NCBI GenBank assembly: GCA_006538405.1
Contig: BJKQ01000002.1
Span: forward strand, 3,224,001 to 3,288,000
From: Hansfordia pulvinata
Lineage: Eukaryota; Ascomycota; Sordariomycetes; Xylariales
Reading direction: 5' to 3'
Length of the DNA: 64,000 bases
The translations under genes and the position numbers were made by a program. Shown piece after piece: positions 1 through 10,840 of this stretch. The notes beneath the pieces were generated by a model. It did not search any database. It was not told the DNA's origin and worked only from the letters and a program-made list of their open reading frames with translations. How positions within the stretch are numbered: position 1 is the stretch's first letter; each line of letters opens with the position of its first letter.

Positions 1-134
1 TTGAACAGGAACACATCTACGCCCGCCATCACCACACCCACACCCATATAAATCTTCACCTCGAGGAAATCTTGGACTCAACTTCTCAAGTGGCCAGAAG
101 TTACTTACAGCCTCTTCGCAAATCTCCCATCATC

Positions 135-526
135 ATGCAGATCTCTCCTGGAACCACTTCGTCCTCGTCTGGGCCTTTTCTGGTAGCCTCGTCGCTGCTG
201 CCCCTTCCAATCCCGCCGGAGGCTCTGCGGTGAGTTGCCGCCAACGGAGCGCCCCCCCCCCCCCCCCCCCCTCTACCCCCTTGATTCTCAATCGGTGACG
301 GACACATGACTGACTACCTATATTTGGTGCGGTGCAGCAACTCCAGGCGGATGTGACGCCGAACCCTGGGCTAGAGGGGAGATCAAGACCGGAATACGCG
401 CAGTGCGGTGAGGCTTGTGGTTCCGGGGCTCGAGACAAGAAGTGCGACCCGGACGGTCTGTGCCCGCACTGTAGAAGAGGGAAATGCATGGGGGTGCGAT
501 TCGGGGGCACGGATACTATAGAATAG
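135..526 (+). pseudogene. small Cys-rich secreted protein locus, start out of frame
   Basis: Exon 2 (338-526) ends at a TAG and encodes a 62-residue tail with six cysteines in its central part (CGEAC, KKC, LCPHC, GKC). The splice site GTGAG at 230 and the acceptor GTGCAG ending at 337 define a 108-nt intron. The exon 1 frame that joins exon 2 in phase (codons up to 229) encodes a hydrophobic, signal-peptide-like stretch ending in Ala-rich residues. That frame has no ATG back to the window edge. The natural ATG (135-137) lies 2 nt out of register and reads into a TGA at 231-233 without joining exon 2. Either two bases were gained in the short CT run after the ATG, or a further upstream exon exists. 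I do not recognise the family. Its size and cysteine content fit a small secreted protein. Confidence 0.4.
230..337 (+). other. intron with a 20-nt poly-C run
   Basis: Predicted GT-AG intron of the Cys-rich locus. It contains an uninterrupted run of 20 C (252-271). Runs of this length are unstable in replication and hard to sequence accurately. Confidence 0.45.
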
Positions 527-2012
527 GTTCACGGATGGTGCATCGCTTGAGCCGGATAGGCAGGTAGGCTGGGTTGACCTGGAGAGCCGGGCTGCGATGA
601 GAAGCGAGGCCAGATTGAGGGGCCGGGCACCATGCTTGGGTTGGCGAGTTGGTGGTTTAGGCCGACCGGGGGGGGATGAGCAGTGCTGGCCGCGAGCAAG
701 CAAGAGGCAGACTCCATAGACGGACCACGGATAGATTATAGATTTACCTTGGTGACAAGGCCAGTTGCGAATTCCTCGTCAAGGCAGCGGCGGTGCCTGG
801 GCAGAATGCCGAGAATGTGGCAAGAGTTGAGAGCGTGCAGGCAGCTTGGATCAGGCAGACGTGGAAATAGAAAAGCATTGAACTTCAGATCCTCGGGCCG
901 GGTGAATCGTGACTATGCCGAGGGAAGAACCTCGAGGACTCGCTCAGCCTCTGAAGCATTCACTCGAGAACTGCGCATGTAGGAGTAGGAGGCGAGGGCT
1001 TCGTCCGAGCGATCACCGCACGATGCCAAGGCACGAAGGGCGGGCAGGCCGCGGTGGGGTCGCATTGGTTCGGATCTGCCAAGGCCCGCGACCGGCGCCG
1101 GACGGGGCCAAGAAGCCGGGACTCGCGCCGTGGCGGCTCTCCTTAAAAGTCCTGTGGCATAAGTCGGTTCGTTGGGTTGTGGTCAGTGAGGCTGCTGATT
1201 GGCACCGGGTAAGCACCCCCACCTACCTTACCTAGGGTGCCTCCGCGAGCATCGGTCGTGGAAAGTGACGAATAGTATGGCTGGCTACTATCGCATGGCT
1301 GGAACACTCGGTGGTGAAGGCGACGACGGTCATGGATATGGTCAATCTGAGGAGGGAGAATAAGAATCCGGTGTGAACATTACGTCTGGTACATGTATGT
1401 GATGCACGTGAAGCATGAAGTGACATAGTTGCATCCCCCGCGTATCAGCACACATAAACCCGTGCACACTTGACGCAGATGCATGTGCCGGGACTTGCAC
1501 TTATCGGAAACGTCAGCTCCGGCCAAAACCAGACCTGCCAGGTATACTTGTACATGTACATGTATACATGTACTGCCGTCGGCCACTGGACGCCCTGGAC
1601 CTACTGGTATCGAGTGGGCCGCGATTACATAAGGAGCAAAGCACGGGGCTTGACCTGAAGCGGCTAGAGCCAGCTCACGACCGACCTCACCCGGCGCGTT
1701 CTGCTGCTTCCAACCCTCTCCCCATCCACGTCCCCTCATCGCCACCACCGCCGTCTCCCTCTCCTGGCCTCGCTGCGCGCCCCCGATCGCCGCTGCCGGC
1801 CCATCGCATGCTTTAGTCGCCCTTTCTCTAGTCCTCACTGCCCGGTCCGCCCCTTCCAGCCCACTCCAATGCCTGGCCTCCGCCCGCGGTCCCCTCCCGA
1901 CTACCCCGTCCTCGCCGCTGCGACGCGCTGAGAGCCCGCGACCTCCCGTCTTCCCACCGTCGCTCCCAGCTCCGACTGCTTCGCCCTCCTCCTCCTCCTC
2001 CCCTCTCTTCTC
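527..2012. other. intergenic region and nto1 5' leader
   Basis: I see no convincing gene. An 18-bp perfect palindrome rich in TACATGTA lies at 1556-1573. The last 300 bases before the nto1 start are strongly pyrimidine-rich on the + strand, as is common for fungal promoters and 5' leaders. Confidence 0.6.
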
Positions 2013-5000
2013 ATGGCTCCGAGCCCGCGGACGCCCCGTCAGTCCTCGGTCCAGCGCTCTCGCAGTCGTCAGAAATCCGCCATGGCCTCCAACCCCGACC
2101 CCGACCCCGGCGCTGCCGCCTCCTCCGCCATCAACACGCGCCGTTCTCGCGACGGCAGCGTCCTAGCCGCCACCGAACCTCCTCTCAAGCGCCAGCGCAG
2201 ATACATCCCCGGAGGTCCCGGCGGTGGCGGCAGGTTCATCGCCCAAGAAGCCCTCGACAACGCCGCAGCCGGACTCTCCTCGGCCGCGACCTCTCACGGC
2301 CGCTCGCGCGCCCGGTCCACTCTCTCCAACGCAGCCCCTTCGCCTTCAGCGTTTGTACGGCGCGAGCGCAGTACCAGAACCACCCGCCCCGCCACCCGCA
2401 GCGAGGCCGACGACGAGATGCAGATCAGCTCGGCCGCCGCTGTCGCCGCCGCGGTCGTCCAGAGCGAGGGCTACAAGCCCAGAGAAGAGCGCGGCTGGGA
2501 GGAGTTCCACCCCAATCTCGACATCGATGCGACCTTTATGGTGTTCCACGCCGATGATGTCGATGGCATCCCTGCTGGGAAACCCACGCCCGCCACGCCC
2601 TCCGCCAACCCCGTCGATGCTCGTGGCGCCGGAAGTCCAGTCAAGGATCCCCACGCTGCTTCCGCCTCGACGAACAATACCCCGGCCGGTCCGAACGCGA
2701 CCGCTGTCGTGCCGGGAGCGCAGCCCGTGACCCCTTCGCGGTCCAGGCGTACCGCCCGCGTGCCTACCAACTCGCTCTACGCCACCCGCACCGACTCCGG
2801 CTCCACTCCCAAGGCCCCTCCCGTGCTACCCATCCACAACCAGACACCCAAGGAGCGACTCGATCTGAAACAGCCACAGTACCGCAAGACAGATCGTATC
2901 CTGCTCTTTGAGAGCAAGACTTTTGGCCAGGCCCGATACGTCGACAAGGCCATGATGAATGTCGGGTACCAGGAGAGCGACCACTTCATCAGACCGGATC
3001 GCAGGCTCATCAAGGCGAGCGATGCCAACATCGAGGACGAGTTGGAGCAGTCGGCTTCTGCAAAGTCCGACGGCGAAATGCCACAGCCGCCGCAACCCCA
3101 GCACCTGCAGCAACAGCTTGTCTTTGGCCGAGTCGAGTACGACATGGACGAGCAAGACGACATGTGGCTGGAGAACTACAACGAGGAGAGGAAAAGCCAG
3201 GGCTTGAACACCGTCACCCGCGAGGTGTTTGAGATCACCATCACCAAGGTGGAAAAGGAGTGGCACGCCCTGGAAAAGCGAATACCCAAACCCAACCCCA
3301 AGCCCCCGCAAACCCACCGGCCCCGCTCTAGTTCGGCGGCGGCCGTCAACGGAGAGCCCCAAGCCGGCGAGGAACAAGATAGTAAATGTGCCATCTGCGA
3401 CGACGGGGACTGCGAAAACACCAACGCCATCGTTTTCTGCGATGGCTGCGACCTCGCCGTACACCAGGAGTGCTACGGCGTCCCCTTCATTCCCGAAGGT
3501 CAATGGCTCTGTCGGAAGTGCCAGCTTATTGGTCGTGGCGTCCCGGTGAGTTCCTGTCGCCTCGTCGTGTGCTGCTTCCGGGTTACCGTGCTAACTTCCC
3601 CTCCAGACGTGCATATTTTGCCCAAACTCCGACGGCGCCTTTAAACAGACAAATTCGTCCAAATGGGCTCACCTCCTGTGCGCCATGTGGATACCCGAGG
3701 TCACGCTGGGCAACCACACCTTCATGGAGCCCGTCATGGATGTCGAAAAGGTGCCCAAGAGCCGGTGGAAGCTGACCTGTTACATATGCAACCAGCAGAT
3801 GGGCGCATGCATCCAGTGCGGCAACAAGTCATGCTATCAAGCCTTTCACGTCACGTGTGCTCGGAGGGCTCGTCTGTTTCTTAGGATGAAGAACAGCTCG
3901 GGCGCGCTGGACGTCTTGGACGGCAGCACCAACCTCAAGGCCCTGTGCGATAGGCACTGCCCCTCCGAGTATGCGAAAGAGAACGATGTCACCATGGCTA
4001 CCAAGCGGGCGAAGAAATTCTACAAGAAAACCATGCGCGATCGGCTGTGGGCCAGCAATCAGGCATCCGCTATGGCCATGGCGGCACGGCACAGCCACGC
4101 CATCACGGAACACCCCCCGACGAGTCTCAGATGACGGGTGCGAAGATGTCGGCCGTCCTCGGGGACAAGAAGGGCCAGCCCACCAAGTCCGTATGGAAGC
4201 TCCCCTCTGGCGCTCCCATCATCCCGCAGGCCGTCTTCGAGATTGTCGAAGCGTCCTTGCAACGGTTCACTTTTCTCAAGAGGAAGGAGTTTGTCAGCGA
4301 CATATGTCGATACTGGACACTCAAGCGCGAGGCGCGCCGTGGTGCAGCACTACTCAAGCGCTTGCAGCTCCAGATGGAGTCGTTCTCCTCCATGGAGCTG
4401 ACTCGCCGCAACTTCGCTGCCATGGGCCCCTCTGGCCGAGCGCGCCTGGAGAGGAGGATTGAATTCGCCCAGATGCTCATGAAGGACCTTGCACAGCTGA
4501 AAGCAATGTCACAACGTGTGGTGGAGAGAGAGCAGCTCAAACTGGAGTCGGCCGAGTTGGAGCAGGAGTTTGTCGACACTTGCTACTTCCCCATCCACAA
4601 ATTCCTCCCGGCGGCTCTGGAAAAGGCCATCGCGTAAGTGGACCGAGACCCTTCTCCTTCAATCGAGACTCTTCCCCTTTGGAAACTCACTGACTCCTCA
4701 CCCACAGTCTGGACAAGAATGTTTTCAACGAAGGATTGCTCAAGATCCAAAGCAAAGTGGAGGCACGATTCTTCACCACCACCTTGGCATTCGCTCGGGA
4801 GGTCTGCGATGTCATCAACGCAGGCATCTACGCTGAGAAGACGCAGCCCGGGAGCCAGCAGAGCGCATCCCAAACACCAGCGAAAGCCGACTTCTCGGAT
4901 ATTAGGGACAGGAAGAGACTCGGCAAACGCATCCTCAAAGCGGTCCAGCAGCAACTGGAGGAATCCCTGCAACTGGAAGCTGACATCAACAGCAAAACGT

Positions 5001-5770
5001 TCGACAGCTTGAAGCAGGAGCTCGACGGCATAGCAGAAAGCGCAATCGAGCTGCGTCTCAATACTGCGGCACCCGAGCCAACCCCAAACGAGGCCGACAA
5101 CAACCAAGATCCCATGGTCCTCGATTCCGCGGTTGCCGAGATCACGGTCGGCGGCGTGACCGCCACGGATGAGCCTGGCGATGGTGAAGCTGCAGTAGAA
5201 GACGCCATCATGACTGAAGCTGCGAGTGAGCCTGCTGCCGAGTCTGACAGCGTCGATGTGAAGATGGAGGGGGTCGAGGCCGGCCAGGCCCCCGCTGACG
5301 GTCCGTCATCGCAAGCCCAAGACTCGGAGAGCAGTAAGCAAGACTCGTCAACTGGTCAGAGAAGCCAGGGTCTGGATACACCACATGAATCCAACGGCTT
5401 CGAGGCGCCGCAGCGTCCGGCACACAATGGACCCCCAACCCCTCCCCAGAGCAACGGCAGCTTGGGCAAACAACTGGTTGATAATCTGACCGACGGCGGG
5501 ATCATCTGGTATCTGAAGGAGTTCGAGCCTCAGGGTACCTCGATTGTGCGGGAACCACCGATCAGCCGTGAGGACGCTCGCAGCGTCAGCGAGGAACTGT
5601 CGGAAATTGACGAGGACGAACTTAGAGGGCTTGACGTCGAGGTCAACGAAACCAGTGTCACGGCGTTGCCTGCACTCGATGGCCCAGCCGAGACTCCGGA
5701 AGCCGTCACCTCTGCCAAGAAGAGCGCGAAACCCAAGAGGCGTAAGGCGACCTACGCGCGACGGAGATGA
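2013..5770 (+). CDS. nto1: NuA3 histone acetyltransferase subunit Nto1 (BRPF-like PHD-zinc knuckle-PHD protein)
   Basis: Exons are 2013-3545, 3607-4633 and 4708-5770, with introns of 61 and 74 nt (GTGAGT...CCAG and GTAAGT...ACAG). The product is about 1207 aa. Visible domains are an Enhancer-of-polycomb-like segment near residues 285-330, a PHD finger near 458-505 (CAICDDG...CDGCDLAVHQECYG...CRKC), and then, across intron 1, the CIFC...CYIC...CxxCGNKSCYQAFHVTCA extended PHD up to about 630. This PHD-knuckle-PHD layout is that of BRPF1/Nto1. In yeast, Nto1 binds unmodified and methylated histone H3 and anchors the NuA3 acetyltransferase. The C-terminus is acidic and ends in a basic tail. Within exon 2 the reading frame breaks at a run of six C (4113-4118). 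One added C restores an open frame to the next intron, so I read this as one gene with a likely base-call error. Identity is firm; the exact protein is not. Confidence 0.9.
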
Positions 5771-7955
5771 GCGATCCGTCTGGCCTTTGGGGCCTTTTTT
5801 CTAGTGACTGTCCCATGCCTTTGCCGGCATGCTTGCTTTACACCGTCAACAGCGAAGTCCTTGATACCCAGAGCCAGAGCGCTGCTGTGTATTCTTTTTT
5901 CTTCCCCCTCTTCTTCATGATTCATACCTTTCCTTCCGCTTTCGGAGCCTTGTTTATGGTTACTGGCACATCTGGGGTGGCTCCTAAGTCACAGGAGTTT
6001 TTGGGGCGTTCACGGCGCCAGGAAGAGTCGGACGGGGGCTGCATTTCTTTCTTCTTTTTTTCCTCTGGTGTTGTCGCCGTGGGTGACGAGGTATTTGTAT
6101 TTCACATTTGTACTTGATGCAACAATACCATAGATATGTCGTCGTCGATCTCGCCATCGACGGCGGCATTCGCGATGACATGATGGTTTCTTTCATCCGA
6201 GTTTTCCATTGGCTGCGCGAGAAAAAACAACAACAAGAAGTGATTCCCCGGCAAGTCTGAAGCACGCAGCCACCTGCGATCCGGCCCCAGGTCAGGTCGC
6301 CGCACGCGACCGCGAACTCGGCTCGAGTCCGGATGATCTCACTCTTCTGTGCGAGCCGTGTCCAGTTTAGGGTCGTCCACGAGGTCCTCGTGTGTGTGTG
6401 CCTGCGTCAGCCAACAAACAGCGTCTCAATCTCCACGTGTGTGTGTGAGGTGGGCATCCCATTAGGGTACCCTGTGCACGAAAGGGGCCTCGTCGTACCA
6501 CCCACCGCCCCTCGGTTTCGAGGACGCGGAGAACAAAAGGACCAAAAGCTCTCTCGAGTTGGCCCCGCCGAAGCGTATGAGTTACTCGTAGAGGGGCGAA
6601 CGAGGACGGAACAGACGGCTAGGAACCTACGCGCACACAGACGGACAGACGTCCACCCGGCTGTCTCAGCTGGCGTGGTTCAAGGGTCCGGGTAGAGAGA
6701 GAGAAAGAGAGACATGCTGTGGCCGTACCGCGCCGTGCCGTGCCCTGTCGCGCTGTCATGTTCGGAGATCAGAGTCCTCGTTGCCCTCTCTGTCTCTGTT
6801 TTGTAGGGCCGTAGGAACGTGTTTTTTTTTTTTTTCAATTCTTGGGATTGATGTCTCTCCTAATTCCCGGGCGATCGGTGAGAGGGGGGGGAATGGGGCG
6901 GGTTGACGAAGGGTCGAGGGCCGGTTTTTTTTTTTTTTTGAATATGTGTCGTACAAGTGAAGCTCGATAGGTACTACGTGTGTTCCTACTCTTGTCGTTC
7001 ACCTCCTCCTTGAGAGAGGAAGAAGGGGGGGGGGGGTGTCTCACCCTCTGCCAACCGCCCCAATAGCTCCTCACCCAGGATTTCGAGTCCAGCAGGTCGC
7101 GCAAGCTTCGCCACGGTGGTCCGGCGCCCCTCCCTCCGTCGAGAGCAAAGGCGGGAAGCTGGTGTCACTTGCAAGAAAGCGACCATTTTCTTCGTCCCGT
7201 CGTTGAACCTCGGCTCGTCGCAGATCATGACGTGTCATATCATCATCGTCATTATCATTATCACAAGGTCAGGCTGGGACCCGAGTCTAGATGAGTTTTC
7301 TTTCTTTTTTTTTTTTTCTCTCTCTCTCTGGCGAAGGGAGGGCCGTCAATGTTTCGGCAGATGCATTTCCACTCGCCCTCCTCCTCTTTTTTCTTTTTAT
7401 CTCCAGTGACCAGACTGCAGAGTCGAGATGCTCGCGGTACGTCCCTGCGCGGCGATGGAGGATATGCTTGGGCAGTGCACGAGGGTTCCAAGTAGTCTGC
7501 CGGGCTGTCCCTTTTCCACTTTCTTGTGCACACATGTGTGGCGTCCCAGCGAAGAGAGGCTTTAGTAACGTTCAAAACAGGAGGCAGTGGTTTTTTTTTC
7601 TCCCTCTGTGTTTTCTGTGTTCTCTCTCTCTCTCTCTTTTATTTACTGTCCCCTTTAGCTGGGCTTGAGACTCACAAGATCGGCAGTTGCAAAGCGCACA
7701 CCCCGGCAAAGAGCCGCGAAGGCGCCCGTCGGAGCACAGCCCTGTGTTCTTCAGAAGGGGTGGAGGTGTGGGGAGGGGTCTGCTGCCTCGTGTGGGCAAC
7801 GGAGTCAGTGTCGCTCATTCGCTTGCTGACGTCGCGCGTTCGCGTCGAATCAATACAGCGCCCGGTCAGCAGGACCGCGCTGCCCTCGCCGGGGGACCCG
7901 GCCGCCCCATCTGCCGCTCGTGATACCGGGCCACAACGGGTCGGAGAGGCGAGGC

Positions 7956-8153
7956 GAGGAGAGGAGAGGAGAGGAGAGGAGAGGAGAGGAGAGGAGAGGA
8001 GAGGAGAGGAGAGGAGAGAGAGAGGAGAGGAGAGGAGAGGAGAGGAGAGGAGAGAGAGAGGAGAGGAGAGGAGAGGAGAGGAGAGGAGAGGAGAGGAGAG
8101 GAGAGGAGAGGAGAGGAGAGGAGAGGAGAGGAGAGGAAAGGGGGAGAAGAAGA
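7956..8153 (+). repeat. 198-nt all-purine tract, mostly GGAGA units
   Basis: The + strand contains only A and G from 7956 to 8153. It is built mainly of a GGAGA pentamer with two interruptions where GA dinucleotides expand. It ends about 380 bases before the chitinase start codon. Mirror-like purine tracts of this kind can adopt triplex (H-DNA) structures. That property is known for the sequence class and is not shown here. Confidence 0.95.
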
Positions 8154-8210
8154 AATTCTTGTGGCGGGTTTCCCAAGCCAGCCAGCGCCCGGTTGCAAAA
8201 AATCACCTGT

Positions 8211-8218
8211 ATATAAAG
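8211..8218 (+). promoter_or_regulatory. TATA-like box upstream of the chitinase
   Basis: TATATAAA lies 316 bases before the chitinase ATG and follows the purine tract. It is the clearest TATA element in this promoter. A transcription start 30-100 bases downstream would leave a 200-base leader holding the CT and GT arrays. Confidence 0.4.
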
Positions 8219-8361
8219 GGCGCGAGTGTCGCCTGGCGGAGAACGGCCCCCTTTCTTCCCAGGGCAAAGACGTGGGTATGTTCACTAAATGAGTCGTGCC
8301 CGAGACAGACCGGGCCTCTTCATCTGCCAATATCGCTGCCTTGTGAACAGTTCCTAGCTGG

Positions 8362-8366
<5 letters not shown>

Positions 8367-8403
<37 letters not shown>

Positions 8404-8424
8404 GAGTGTGTGTGTGTGTGTGTG
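8367..8424 (+). repeat. adjacent (TC)n and (GT)n arrays
   Basis: A (TC)n run at 8367-8400 is followed within five bases by a (GT)n run at 8405-8424. Both lie in the expected 5' leader of the chitinase gene. Confidence 0.9.
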
Positions 8425-8533
8425 TCTATGTCTGTGTGTGTTTGAAGCCTGGCTTGCCCCGTCTCCTCTCCTTCTTGATTCCCACTCCCACCTCACTCTC
8501 CAGTCCACACCCTTCTCACGCGCCAGCGAGGCC

Positions 8534-10840
8534 ATGACGGAGAGGCGAGCCCGCAGCCATCGTCGCGACGGCTGTCACCGCCGCTTCCTGCTCACCGCCT
8601 TGTCGTCGGCGCTGCTGGCGCCGTGCGCGTGGGCCGGCTTCGACCCCTCGTCGACCGCCAACGTGGCCGTGTACTGGGGTATGTATGAATGGGTCTTGGG
8701 GTTTCGCCCCCCCTGCGTGGCGTCTATTTCAGAAGGATAGGAAAAGACAACAACTTTTGTCCTTGGACTCCAAAAGCTGCTTCTATGCCAAACGCAGAGA
8801 AAGAGACAGAGAAGGGAACAGGAGGCGAAGAAGAAGAAGAAGAAGATGAAGAAGAACAAAACGCCGACTGACCAACACGCGTGATAGGGCAGAACTCGGC
8901 CAACCAAGCCGCCTCTCAGGCGAGGCTATCCGCATACTGTGACGGTGAGTCATTTCTCGTTTCTCTTGAGTGGACGAACAGCAATCTGCTCCGAGGAGCC
9001 TGAATGCGACCCCTGTCCCTTCATCTGCCTTTCTATGAGGACGCGAAGCTGACTGACCGACTCTCTTCGTCGACGCGGCCAGATGCCAGGATCAACGTGA
9101 GTTGTCTCTATCCACCGCCCGCTCGAGACTCGAGAGGAAAGAAAAAGAGACAGAAGGCAAGAAAAAAAAAACCTAGAAATTCCTAACAGATAGCAACCGA
9201 CCCTCTCCCCTCCGCCTTTCTTTTCAGATCATCCCCATAGCCTTCTTCACCGGGCTGAAGCCGCTGGTGGTCAACTTTGCCAGCGCCACCGACTCGTGCA
9301 CCGTGATCCCCGGCACGCAGCTCTACCGATGTCCCGAGATTGAGTGAGTCGGTTCCTCTGCTCTTCCTCCTCTCTCTTCCTCTCTCTCTCTTCCTCCTCT
9401 CCCTCTCTCCTGCTCTTTCTCTCTCCCCTTCTCTAGCAGTAGCGATAATAAACGACAAAAAAAAAAAAGGGAAGACATCAAGCTGTGCCAGGCCAAGGGC
9501 AAGACGATCCTGCTGTCGATCGGGGGCGCGACGTACACGCAGGGCGGCTTCGCCAGCGCCGACGAGGCGGCGCAGGTCGCCGACACGGTGTGGGCGCTTT
9601 TTGGGGCGCTGGGCAGCAGCAGCAGCAGTAGCGACGCCCACAACGGCGACGACGTAATACTCGCCTCCTCCTCTGATGATGATGAGCACGACAACAGCAA
9701 CAACAGCAACAACAACAACAACAGAACCGCCGGCAACAAGAAGAACATCAACATCGACAACCGGCCCTTCGGCACCGCCGTCGTCGACGGCTTCGACTTT
9801 GACCTCGAGGCGCCCGGGGCGGGGAGCAACTTCGCCTCCTTCGCCAACCGCCTGCGAGCCCGCATGGACGAGGCCGAGGCCGCAGCCGCAGCCGCAGGTC
9901 CTCATCGTGGTGGTCAACAGTCGGTGGTGCCCAAATACCTGTCGGCGGCGCCGCAGTGCGTGTACCCGGACGCCGCGATGGGCGAGATGCTGGGCGGGGC
10001 CGTCGGCTTCGACCTGGTCATGGTGCAGTTCTACAACAACTGGTGCGGCGTGGCCAACTTCCGCTCCTCCTCCTCCTCCTCCTCCCACCCCTCTTCTGCT
10101 ATTTCAGCGTCTCCGTCTGCTCCCCATCGGCGGCGCCGGTCACCGAGACAACGTGCCCGCCCGTCCACCAGCGAGACCAACAGCACGATTGCTCGGCAAC
10201 GCAACACCGACAACAACGTCGACCACGAAGAAGAAGAAGAAGAAGAAGAGGAAGAGCAGCAGCAGCAACAAGACGATGACCCCTTCAACCTAGCCGCCTG
10301 GGACGCCTGGGCCCGCTCGCCGGGCCCCAGCCGCGACAGGCGGGTGCGCGTCCTGGTCGGCGTCCCCGGGGCGCCCGGGGCCGCGGGGCCCGGCTCCTAC
10401 GCGCCCGCCGACCGCCTCGGCCCCGTCATCGCCTACAGCCGCCGGCCCGGCCGGTTCCCCAGCTTCGGCGGCGTCATGGCCTGGGACATGTCGCAGGTCT
10501 TCCTCAACCCGGGCTTCCTCGACGGCGTCTGGGCGTCGCTCGTCGGCGCTGCTGCCCCTGCTCCCGCCTCTGCCCCTGCTTCTGCTCCTCCCTCTTCGCC
10601 GGCCCCCGTGTCTGCGCCTGCGCCTGCGCCCGCCGCAGTTCCTCGATACGGCCAGTGAGTCGCTCTTCCGATCCGCCCCCTCTCCCTCTCCCTCGGGGCC
10701 TTGATGACCCCTCAAGGCAAAGATATTCCGAGCTGACCTAGCCCGCGCGTAGGTGTGGCGGTGAGGGATATAACGGTCCGAGCCAGTGCCAGGCCCCGTA
10801 CACGTGTCAGGGCAGCACGTGGTGGAAGGCTTGTACGTGA
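8534..10840 (+). CDS. secreted GH18 class III chitinase with C-terminal CBM1
   Basis: Six exons: 8534-8678, 8888-8944, 9083-9096, 9228-9343, 9470-10654 and 10753-10840, all with GT-AG introns. They give 534 aa. A basic N-terminus precedes a hydrophobic signal segment ending AWA. Mature-chain motifs follow: VAVYWG|QNS, INIIPIAFF, LLSIGGATYTQGG, and the GH18 active-site motif DGFDFDLE (residues 217-224; E224 is the predicted proton donor). MVQFYNNWCG and a PGAPGAAGPGSY segment follow. Exon 6 encodes a carbohydrate-binding module family 1 (residues 506-534; CGGEGYNGPSQC...YTC...WWKAC) joined by an Ala/Pro/Ser linker. Predicted role: extracellular hydrolysis of chitin beta-1,4 links, with CBM1 holding the enzyme on chitin or cellulose. 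Two low-complexity inserts (about residues 160-205, Ser/Asp/Asn-rich; about 309-381, Ser/Arg then poly-Glu/Gln) are not usual for the family. They may be real or may be mis-retained sequence. Confidence 0.88.

Larger units (their letters stand above)
5771..8533. other. intergenic: nto1 3' end and chitinase promoter region
   Basis: No gene is recognised. The stretch holds T and G homopolymers (G12 at 7025-7036), a very long purine tract (7956-8153), a TATA-like box, and CT and GT arrays just before the chitinase. Open frames here are made of repeats. Confidence 0.6.

Noticed and set aside
7956..8153. possible CRISPR-like or minisatellite array
   Set aside because: Units are five bases with no spacers; it is a simple purine repeat.
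9183..10088. 301-codon minus-strand frame across the chitinase
   Set aside because: Antisense of the GH18 exons and an intron repeat; composition is repetitive.
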